Of a DNA stretch of 46,020 nucleotides, positions 1 through 8,025 are shown piece after piece (position 1 is the first letter of the stretch; every line of letters starts with the position of its first letter). The notes below the pieces were generated by a model, which did no database searches, had not been told where the DNA came from, and saw only the letters and a list, made by a program, of their open reading frames with translations. This DNA comes from Beijerinckiaceae bacterium (GTDB lineage Bacteria > Pseudomonadota > Alphaproteobacteria > Rhizobiales > Beijerinckiaceae): assembly GCA_947370975.1 (NCBI GenBank), contig CANBNG010000025.1:1-46020 (forward strand). Reading direction: 5' to 3'. The translations under genes were made by a program, and so were the position numbers.

Positions 1-552
1 GCAGGCATGCTTCAATTAGCCCAGGCGGATCAGGAGCGCGGCTCCGGCGCAGAGCGCGGCGGCGGTGGCGGTCAAGCCGCGCCCCAGCGCGGGGGTGGCG
101 AAGGCCAGCGCAGCGGCGGAGGTGAAGGCCAGCGGCGTGCGCCCGAAGCCCAGCAAGCGCCCCAGCAAGCCGCTCCTCAACAAGCAGCCCCCCAGCAACG
201 TCCCGCAGCTGTCGAGCAGCCGCGCCAGGATCGCGGCGGCGTCCAAGAGCGGGGCGGCACCCAAGAGCGGGGAAGCGCCCAAGCGCCTGTCCAACGTCAG
301 GAACGCAGCCGGGCCGGTGTCACCGGCGAACGGCGCGAGATGACGCGCGAACGGTCTATGACCCGTGAAAGGACGGTCAATCGGGGTCGTGGCCGGGATC
401 GATATGAACCCGGCTTTGCCTATATGGGCGGCCCGCGCATCGTCGTGCGCGGTTATGGTCCGGGCTGGTGCCGCGGCATGCATCGCGGTCGCCATTTTGC
501 CCCCGGCATCGGTTGGCACCGCGCCACCCATCGTGGCCTGTTCCGCTGCTGA
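1..552 (+). CDS. Secreted Gln/Arg/Gly-rich low-complexity protein, 5' end missing
   Basis: The reading frame is open from the first base of the window, so the start probably lies upstream. The first visible residues (AGMLQLAQA then DQERG) look like the end of a signal peptide with an A-x-A cleavage site, which points to an exported protein. The next roughly 110 residues are low complexity: a Gly/Arg/Gln stretch, several APQQ repeats and repeated QERG units. The C-terminal 45 residues are different: rich in Gly, Arg, His and aromatics, with two Cys (PGWCRG and the final FRC). That end resembles short Gly/His-rich tails of small cell-envelope proteins, but I recognise no named family. No function is assigned. 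Confidence 0.6.
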   Translation, partial: AGMLQLAQADQERGSGAERGGGGGQAAPQRGGGEGQRSGGGEGQRRAPEAQQAPQQAAPQQAAPQQRPAAVEQPRQDRGGVQERGGTQERGSAQAPVQRQERSRAGVTGERREMTRERSMTRERTVNRGRGRDRYEPGFAYMGGPRIVVRGYGPGWCRGMHRGRHFAPGIGWHRATHRGLFRC

Positions 553-560
553 AGGCTTTG

Positions 561-589
561 GCCGGGACGCCCGAGTGGGTAGTCCCGGC
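561..589 (+). terminator. GC-rich hairpin after the first gene
   Basis: GCCGGGAC (561-568) and GTCCCGGC (582-589) form a perfect 8-bp stem, with a further CCC/GGG pairing inside the loop. It starts 8 bases after the stop codon at 552. No run of T follows, so it is a candidate transcript end or 3' stabiliser rather than a textbook intrinsic terminator. Confidence 0.4.
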
Positions 590-690
590 TATCAACAGGA
601 GCTTATATGTATTGAATTCTTCTTTTAAATCTTGGCCTTGCCAGAAAGTTAATGCGGAGGATATCGTCCGGCCTCATGCAGGACCAAAAC

Positions 691-1074
691 ATGGCCACGT
701 CACAACCTTCTCTCCCGGCGCCCCAGCAGGATGTCGCCCGCGATGCGATCCCGCGTTCAAGCGAGCTTGAACGTACGGTCGAGGTCATCGCGGATGCGGC
801 TGCGGCCATCGATGAAATGTTGCGTTATAACAAGGCCATGAAGTCGGTTGCTTCGCGCGGGGTCGCCCATTATCGCGGCGCTGCGCAGGATGCGCTGGAC
901 CAGGCCGAGGCGCTTGCCGGGCAGGTCGCCGGCCTGAATGCGGAAAAACAATCCCTGATTGCACAATACGAATCACATATTGATTCGCTCGAAGCCCTCG
1001 TGGCGCATCAAAATCGGGAAATAGAGGCGCTGCGTTCGCTGCTCTGGCCCGATGATGAACGCCCTGCGCATTGA
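691..1074 (+). CDS. Small coiled-coil protein, paralogue of the next gene
   Basis: Start chosen at the ATG at 691 because AGGA lies about 8 bases upstream; ATGs at 652 and 676 are in frame but less well placed. The 127-residue product has a short Pro/Gln-rich N-terminus, then a helical heptad-like region to near the C-terminus (ELERTVEVIADAAAAIDEM followed by regularly spaced Leu/Ala and charged residues). No signal peptide or membrane segment is visible. The segment EL..T..V...A..I.EM.R.NK recurs in the protein encoded just downstream, so the two are probably ancient duplicates. Function unknown; a cytoplasmic structural or scaffold role is only a guess. Confidence 0.6.
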   Translation: MATSQPSLPAPQQDVARDAIPRSSELERTVEVIADAAAAIDEMLRYNKAMKSVASRGVAHYRGAAQDALDQAEALAGQVAGLNAEKQSLIAQYESHIDSLEALVAHQNREIEALRSLLWPDDERPAH

Positions 1075-1213
1075 AAAACCAAACAATTATAACGGGGTCG
1101 GACGGCAAAGAAATTCCTGTGGGACAAATGGAGCGAGCGCTTTTTAGGCCCGCCGCCATGATAAGTTCCCAATATTGGTTAAGGGATTCCGCCCGTGCGG
1201 CGAGGGGGGTCAA

Positions 1214-1738
1214 GTGATTGCTCAGCTTTTGAAACCTGCACTTGAAGAACGTGCGGGCGAACCCGCTGAAAAGGGCCGTTGGGCTGTCGATATGAAGCGC
1301 CCGGCGACCGATCCGCGCCAGCTGATTTCCGATCGCGAATTGCAGCAGACGACGGATGTGGTCTCGCGCGCAGCCAATACGATTTCTGAAATGGCGCGTC
1401 GCAACAAGGTCATCGAGGCCGAAGCGCGCAAGCTGATCGAAAAGCACAAGGGCGAGGCCGACGCCGCTCATCTGCGCAACGCAGAGTTGCAAGCCAAGGT
1501 TGATTCGCTGCAGGCCCGCATGGACGAGATGGCGGCTGAATTTCAGGGACGCGTGCTCGAATTGCAGGGCAAGCTCACCGCCTCGCGCGCCGAACTGGAC
1601 GTCAAGACCCGCGATGCCGATCTCGCCCGTCAATGGCTCGTCTATCTCAGCTCCGAGATCATGGATCGTCTGGGCGATGCGCCGAGCAAGCTCGACGAGC
1701 TTGAGCGCGCCACCCGCGCCGGTCTTCAGGTCGACTAA
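1214..1738 (+). CDS. Coiled-coil protein of unknown function
   Basis: GTG at 1214 is preferred as start because GAGGGGGG sits 4-5 bases upstream; an in-frame TTG at 1175 would add 13 residues without a good ribosome-binding site. The 174-residue protein begins IAQLLKPALEERAGEP and from about residue 43 runs as one long charged helix (RELQQTTDVVSRAANTISEM, then repeated K/E/A/L heptads) to about residue 145. The C-terminus has a short conserved-looking stretch ending RAGLQVD. The helix start matches the upstream gene at many positions. No catalytic motif is visible. It ends 2 bp from the oppositely oriented gene at 1741. Confidence 0.65.
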   Translation: MIAQLLKPALEERAGEPAEKGRWAVDMKRPATDPRQLISDRELQQTTDVVSRAANTISEMARRNKVIEAEARKLIEKHKGEADAAHLRNAELQAKVDSLQARMDEMAAEFQGRVLELQGKLTASRAELDVKTRDADLARQWLVYLSSEIMDRLGDAPSKLDELERATRAGLQVD

Positions 1739-1740
1739 AC

Positions 1741-2265
1741 CTAATAGAGGCCTCCCAGCAGCGTGCCGGGATAGCCGGGATACGTGGTCAGCGGACGTTG
1801 CATCCGCTGGCCAGTTTGCGTTGATGCCGCCCGTTGGGCCGGTCGCTGCCGGCCTGTCGAAGCTGTCTGTGTCGATGCGCCCTTGCAGCGTTTGAACGTC
1901 CCCGCGAAAGACTTGCTGCCCTCAAGGCCCGCAATCACGAGCGACAGTTCACCTTCCTGCTCTACAAGCCTGCCAGAAAAGGCGAGCTCGGGATCGGCCT
2001 CCTTGCGGGCGGGCAGCGAGGCATTGAGCACCGTCTCGCCCTTCCACACAGCCTCATCGGCATCGGTCAGCACGCGCATATGGCCGGGCTCTACCAAAGT
2101 GATCGTCTTGTCGGTGACGACAATCCGGCGCGGCTGGGGGCAGACGCCCGTTTCCGTCCACGTGCCCCTGTGCTCTGCGCCAATATCGCCCGCCTGAGGG
2201 CTGGCGAGGGGTGCGACACAACAGAGAAGGCAGGCCAAAAACGTCCGCACACCGCCGCCCTCCAT
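1741..2265 (-). CDS. Exported protein of unknown function
   Basis: The 174-residue product starts with a clear signal peptide (MEGGGVRTFLACLLCCVAPLAS), so it is predicted periplasmic or, given the two Cys in the hydrophobic core, possibly lipid-anchored. The mature part has a short beta-rich region (GTWTETGVCPQPRRIVV; TITLVEPGHMRVL) and a Cys in FKRCKG that may pair with the Cys in GVCP. The last 45 residues are Gln/Thr/Arg-rich and probably disordered. It lies 66 bp downstream of the FAD oxidoreductase gene on the same strand and could share its transcript. I recognise no family. Confidence 0.6.
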   Translation of the reverse strand: MEGGGVRTFLACLLCCVAPLASPQAGDIGAEHRGTWTETGVCPQPRRIVVTDKTITLVEPGHMRVLTDADEAVWKGETVLNASLPARKEADPELAFSGRLVEQEGELSLVIAGLEGSKSFAGTFKRCKGASTQTASTGRQRPAQRAASTQTGQRMQRPLTTYPGYPGTLLGGLY

Positions 2266-2331
2266 GTTCTTGAAACAACCATCGAAGAAGAGAGCGCGCG
2301 AAAGCCTCCAAAGTTCCTGAAACGCCCCAAG

Positions 2332-3279
2332 TCAGGCGAGGGCGCGGGCGATTTCTTTGCCCAAGGCAAAGCCGCTTTCGAAAGCGGCCTCCACGCGTGG
2401 CCCCAGGCACCAGTCTCCACAGGCCCCGAGCCGGGTCTCGGCATCGAACAGAAAGGGTGCGCCAAGCGCCTGTTCGACCAGCGCATAGCGCCAGCGGTGG
2501 GCGGAGGTATAGAGCGGCTCGGCATTGATCCCTGTGAGCGCGCGGAAGTGCTGGAGCAGAATTTCGCCTGACGCAGTGGGGTCGAGATCAAGCCGCGCAC
2601 GCGACCAATCCGCGCTCGCATGAACGACCCAGGTCTGCGCCGTCTGTGGGCGGCCGGGCTTGCTGGAATCCTGCGCAATCCAGCTGATCGGCCCGCCCTC
2701 GGGCTTCATCCAGTTCTGTGCAGGGCGCGCGGTGTCGGCTGGAAAGGCGAGCATGAGGGCAATGCAGGGCGCATAGCTTGCCTTGCCGAGGCCTGGCATC
2801 TCGACGCCGGCGGAGGCCGCGAGCGGCACGGCCTGTGGGGCAGGGACCGCGAGAATAGCTGCCGCATATTGGCCGTTGCCCGGCGCGTCGATGAGGCCCT
2901 TGTCGTCGTGCAGACTCCAGCCAGCGGGCCCGCGTGTGAGGCTGCTCACCAGCGCTTCGGTGATGCAGGTCTGGCTTGCAGCCATCGCGCGGGCGGGGGC
3001 TGTCATGCCGGGCATGCCGACGAAGGCCCCGTCGAACCATTCGCCAGTGACGACGTCGGCCTGCCAGAGCGCCATTTGCGCTTTGAAGTCGGCGCCGCGC
3101 ACGCTGAAATATTGCGCGCCATGGTCGAACTGGAACTCGCCGCTGCGGCGTGTCGACATGCGACCGCCAAAGCCCCGGCTCTTTTCGAAAAGAGTAACCG
3201 CAATGCCCTGCGCGCGCAGGCGCTCGGCAGCCGAAAGACCGGCCATGCCAGCACCGATGATCGCAACCTGTTTGCCCAT
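2332..3279 (-). CDS. NAD/FAD-dependent oxidoreductase (renalase-like, COG3380 type)
   Basis: The 315-residue product opens with an ADP-binding beta-alpha-beta fold, VAIIGAGMAGLSAAERL (GxGxxG), followed by FEKSRGFGGRMSTRR, the second FAD contact typical of the amine-oxidase/renalase superfamily, and FDHGAQYFSVR. The C-terminal part ends in GDWCLGPRVEAAFESGFALG, the conserved FAD-binding closing motif in which the loop near the flavin lies. The length fits the COG3380 group of predicted oxidoreductases. The substrate is unknown; no signal peptide, so cytoplasmic. It may be co-transcribed with the small exported protein downstream; the Crp-type regulator upstream is on the same strand, 48 bp away. 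Confidence 0.8.
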   Translation of the reverse strand: MGKQVAIIGAGMAGLSAAERLRAQGIAVTLFEKSRGFGGRMSTRRSGEFQFDHGAQYFSVRGADFKAQMALWQADVVTGEWFDGAFVGMPGMTAPARAMAASQTCITEALVSSLTRGPAGWSLHDDKGLIDAPGNGQYAAAILAVPAPQAVPLAASAGVEMPGLGKASYAPCIALMLAFPADTARPAQNWMKPEGGPISWIAQDSSKPGRPQTAQTWVVHASADWSRARLDLDPTASGEILLQHFRALTGINAEPLYTSAHRWRYALVEQALGAPFLFDAETRLGACGDWCLGPRVEAAFESGFALGKEIARALA

Positions 3280-3327
3280 GAAACCCGCAGCCTCAGTGAA
3301 TGTGACAATTCACCGGGTCTTACGGTT

Positions 3328-4074
3328 TCACGCGGCGGGCGGACCAGATTCCAGCCCGATTTGCGGATTGTGCCCGGGTCTTGCCGGGCCATCGCGCAAG
3401 GCAAAGGGCTCGTCGCGGTAGGAGGTGCCCGCAATATCCGATAGCCGCGCGCGGTCGAGCAGGATGATCCGCGCACGCGCGGCACGGATGGCTTTTTCGC
3501 CCTCCAGCAGATGCATGCTCATCGTCACGCCGGCGCGGCGGCAGCCGAGCATGAGCGCGATCCTGTCATGCGTGAGCGGCACTTCGGCCTGGCCCAGCCG
3601 GTCGGCGGCCATCAGCAGCAGCCGTGCCAGCCGCGCCTCGACCGTCAATTGCGCATTGGCAAAAGCTGCGTCTGCAACCTGCTGCAACAGGTCATCAATT
3701 GCGCTCAGCAGAGCCAGGCGCAGCGCGGGCATGTTTTCGGCAAGATGTTTCAAATCCTGCGCGCGCATACGGTAGCCCGTTCCCCCAATCTGCATGAGGG
3801 TGCGATGCGGGCCACTGTTGCGGCCAAGCAAAAGCGAATGTCCGGTAAAGCCTTCGGGGCCAATCATGGCCACGGCGGTCTGACGGCTTGGGCCATCGCA
3901 ATTGAGCGTCGCGAGCCCGCTGCGCAAAAAATGCACATGGTCGATGGGCTGTCCTGCTTCGATCAGCACCTGATCGGCGCGCAATGAAACGGGTTCCAGC
4001 AGAGGCTCGAGATGGGCGCGCACCTCTGCGCCCGCGCGGGCCAAGAAAGCTTTGGCATGACCAGATCCGTGCAT
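3328..4074 (-). CDS. Crp/Fnr-family transcriptional regulator
   Basis: The 248-residue protein has an N-terminal cyclic-nucleotide-binding-like beta barrel (about residues 20-135; QVLIEAGQPIDHVHFLRSG is the typical start) and a C-terminal winged helix (about 150-225; LTHDRIALMLGCRRAGVTMS is the recognition region). It lacks the four-Cys pattern of Fnr oxygen sensors and the canonical cAMP-binding RS signature, so the ligand cannot be named. The tail after residue 225 is Pro/Gly-rich and probably disordered. ATG at 4074 has GGGAG 5-6 bases upstream. It is divergent from the TctC-type gene, which it may regulate. Confidence 0.85.
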   Translation of the reverse strand: MHGSGHAKAFLARAGAEVRAHLEPLLEPVSLRADQVLIEAGQPIDHVHFLRSGLATLNCDGPSRQTAVAMIGPEGFTGHSLLLGRNSGPHRTLMQIGGTGYRMRAQDLKHLAENMPALRLALLSAIDDLLQQVADAAFANAQLTVEARLARLLLMAADRLGQAEVPLTHDRIALMLGCRRAGVTMSMHLLEGEKAIRAARARIILLDRARLSDIAGTSYRDEPFALRDGPARPGHNPQIGLESGPPAA

Positions 4075-4091
4075 GTCGACTCCCGCGCTTG

Positions 4092-4116
4092 CGGTGTGCG
4101 GTTCCCCCGCACGCCG
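4092..4116. promoter_or_regulatory. Near-perfect inverted repeat in the Crp-type gene leader
   Basis: CGGTGTGCGG (4092-4101) and CCGCACGCCG (4107-4116) are complementary at 9 of 10 positions around a 5-base loop. The repeat lies 18 bp upstream of the regulator start codon, in the divergent intergenic region. It could be an autoregulatory operator or an mRNA hairpin in the leader; the sequence alone does not separate the two. Confidence 0.35.
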
Positions 4117-4190
4117 TTGTTGAAAGTTAGTCGATCATCAGAAATGCAGAAAATAAAGTCCTCCGCTTTGATCCTGCGCATATCCGGCGA

Positions 4191-4219
4191 TTGTTGTGGA
4201 GCCCTCTTCACCTTATTGT
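4191..4219 (+). promoter_or_regulatory. Candidate sigma-70 promoter for the TctC-type gene
   Basis: TTGTTG (4191-4196) and TATTGT (4214-4219) are separated by exactly 17 bases and point toward the gene at 4266. The downstream leader ends in a strong ribosome-binding site (AGGGGGGA) about 7 bases before the ATG. Confidence 0.4.
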
Positions 4220-4265
4220 TAGGTACATCGTCCGCGCAAAGCGGAGCCAGTAGGGGGGAAATATA

Positions 4266-5315
4266 ATGAAGAAGTCGCAGGCCGCATGGGCCAACAAGGT
4301 GGCCGGATGTGCAGCAGCGCTGACGCTTTTGATTGGCGCAGCCCCCGCGCACGCCGATGCGCTTTCAGATTTCTACACCGGCAAGACAATGACGATCATC
4401 GTCGGCGCGGATGCTGGCGGTGGCTATGATGCACAGGCACGTCTGATGGCGCGTCACATCGGCCGCTTCATTCCAGGCAGCCCCACAGTCATCGTGCAGA
4501 ACATGCCGGGCGCGGGAAGCCTGCTTGCGGCCAACAACCTTTATAATATTTCGCCAAAGGACGGCACCTTCCTCGGCCTCATGCAGCGCGGCGTGCTCTC
4601 GGCAAAATTCACCAATCCCGCAGGTGTGCGTTTCGATCTCACAAAATTCAACTGGGTTGGAAATCTCTCGTCGGAAACGGCTGTTGTTCTGGCCTGGTCG
4701 ACGACGCCCTTCTTCAAGATCGAAGATGCGATGAAGCAGGAAATGCTCGTCGGTGGCACCGGCCCGACCATCGATACTGAAACAACGCCGCGTATGCTCA
4801 ACACGTTGATCGGCACGAAATTCAAGATCATCTCGGGCTATCCGGGCACAACAGACGCCGTGCTTGCAATGGAGCGCGGCGAAATTCAGGGCATGGGTGA
4901 CTGGTCCTGGTCAAACGTGAAAACCCGCCGTCCCGATTTCCTGCGCGACAAGAAAATCCGCGTTCTGTTGCAGGTGGCCACAGAAAGATTGCCTGACCTG
5001 CAAGATGTGCCTCTGGCGATGGACTATGTGAAAACGCCCGAAGACAGGCAGCTGATGGAATTGTTCCTGGCGCAGAAGTCTGCGGCGCGTCCGGTTGTGG
5101 CGCCCCCGCAGGTTCCTGCTGATCGCATGGCGGCCATCCGCACGGCGTTTGACAAGATGATCGTCGATGCCGAATTCCACAAGGATGCGACGAGCCAGAA
5201 GCTCGATATCGATCCTTCGCCTGCCGCCTCTATTGAAAAGGTGATCGCGCTCTTTGCTTCAACGCCCGAGGCCGTCGGCCAGCGTCTGAAAGATGCAATC
5301 GATCCCAAGAAATAA
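4266..5315 (+). CDS. TctC/Bug-type periplasmic solute-binding protein
   Basis: The 349-residue protein has a signal peptide (residues 1-31, cleaved after PAHA) and the hallmark Bug-family pattern: TIIVGADAGGGYDAQARLM near the N-terminus, then VIVQNMPGAGSLLAANNLY. Family members bind carboxylates in the periplasm and feed tripartite tricarboxylate transporters (with TctA and TctB) or act in sensing. No TctA or TctB gene is in the window, so the partner is either elsewhere or the protein acts alone. The divergent Crp-type regulator is the obvious candidate controller. The ligand cannot be read from the sequence. Confidence 0.85.
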   Translation: MKKSQAAWANKVAGCAAALTLLIGAAPAHADALSDFYTGKTMTIIVGADAGGGYDAQARLMARHIGRFIPGSPTVIVQNMPGAGSLLAANNLYNISPKDGTFLGLMQRGVLSAKFTNPAGVRFDLTKFNWVGNLSSETAVVLAWSTTPFFKIEDAMKQEMLVGGTGPTIDTETTPRMLNTLIGTKFKIISGYPGTTDAVLAMERGEIQGMGDWSWSNVKTRRPDFLRDKKIRVLLQVATERLPDLQDVPLAMDYVKTPEDRQLMELFLAQKSAARPVVAPPQVPADRMAAIRTAFDKMIVDAEFHKDATSQKLDIDPSPAASIEKVIALFASTPEAVGQRLKDAIDPKK

Positions 5316-5334
5316 GGATAAATTGGAGACGGCC

Positions 5335-7227
<1,893 letters not shown>

Positions 7228-7291
7228 GGCGGCTTTTCGCCCGCGCAGCCTCCGAAGGCAAGGGCGCAAGTCGTCCATTCTGCCCTGCGCC

Positions 7292-7319
7292 TTGCTCACA
7301 GGGCCCCGCACGGCTATAA
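7292..7319 (+). promoter_or_regulatory. Candidate sigma-70 promoter for ndk
   Basis: TTGCTC (7292-7297) and CTATAA (7314-7319) are 16 bases apart, in the 130-bp gap between the divergent ABC-F gene and ndk. Transcription would begin about 30 bases before the ndk start codon. Confidence 0.4.
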
Positions 7320-7357
7320 GCCGCGCACCGATTTCCCCTATTCAGGACCAGATCCCC

Positions 7358-7780
7358 ATGGCGATTCAGCGCACCTTTTCCATTCTCAAGCCCGACGCCA
7401 CCCGCCGCAACCTCACCGGCGCGATCAATGCCAAGATCGAGGCCGCTGGCCTGCGCATCGTCGCCCAGAAGCGCGTCGTCATGACGCGCGGCCAGGCCGA
7501 GACCTTCTACGGCGTCCACAAGGAGCGTCCCTTCTTCGGCGAGCTTGTCGACCAGATGACGGCCGGCCCTGTGGTCGTGCAGGTTCTGGAAGGCGAGAAC
7601 GCCATCCTGAAATATCGCGAAGTCATGGGCGCGACGAACCCCGAGAAGGCCGATGCGGGCACGATCCGCAAGGATTTCGCCCTCAACATGGGCGAGAATT
7701 CGGTTCACGGTTCGGACGCCGAAGAAACCGCCGCGATGGAAATCGCGCAGTGGTTTGCTGGCAACGAGATCGTCGGCTGA
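7358..7780 (+). CDS. ndk: Nucleoside diphosphate kinase
   Basis: The enzyme moves the gamma phosphate between nucleoside triphosphates and diphosphates through a phosphohistidine. The 140-residue product has the usual family length and begins MAIQRTFSILKPDATRRN. The active-site His is His117, in NSVHGSD. The start at 7358 was chosen from the family N-terminus; the frame is open further upstream but those residues have no family match. It is followed within 30 bp by an intrinsic terminator and so is probably a single-gene transcript. Confidence 0.97.
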   Translation: MAIQRTFSILKPDATRRNLTGAINAKIEAAGLRIVAQKRVVMTRGQAETFYGVHKERPFFGELVDQMTAGPVVVQVLEGENAILKYREVMGATNPEKADAGTIRKDFALNMGENSVHGSDAEETAAMEIAQWFAGNEIVG

Positions 7781-7807
7781 TTGCTGCTTGCAGCTTGGTT
7801 GAATGAA

Positions 7808-7836
7808 AAGGCGGTCCGCGAGGGCCGTCTTTTTTG
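7808..7836 (+). terminator. Intrinsic terminator of ndk
   Basis: AAGGCGGTCC (7808-7817) pairs with GGGCCGTCTT (7822-7831), allowing two wobble or mismatch positions, around a GCGA loop and runs into a T tract. It lies 27 bases after the ndk stop codon. Confidence 0.75.
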
Positions 7837-7848
7837 TAACGCGCAGAA

Positions 7849-7974
7849 TCCCTCTCCCGGCGGGAGAGGGCGGACTCAGGCCCAAGCCTGAGCCGGGTGA
7901 GGGACTACTTCATCCGTTTGCCTCCCCTCATCCGTCTGCTCCGCAGACAGCTTCTCCCCATGGGAGAAGCGGGC
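7849..7974 (+). repeat. Palindromic mosaic element, copy A
   Basis: Four perfect hairpins stand in a row: CCCTCTCCC/GGGAGAGGG (7850-7870), CTCAGGC/GCCTGAG (7875-7892), GTCTGC/GCAGAC (7934-7948) and GCTTCTCCC/GGGAGAAGC (7950-7970). Outer motifs GGGTGAGGG and CCCCTCATC frame the centre. The same order recurs as copy B. It fills the gap between ndk and the molybdopterin oxidoreductase gene and ends about 50 bp before that start codon. Confidence 0.85.
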
Positions 7975-8025
7975 GATGGCATGTGCCCGTTGGCGCTTTG
8001 CGCAACCATGGCTAAAATAGCCGCC

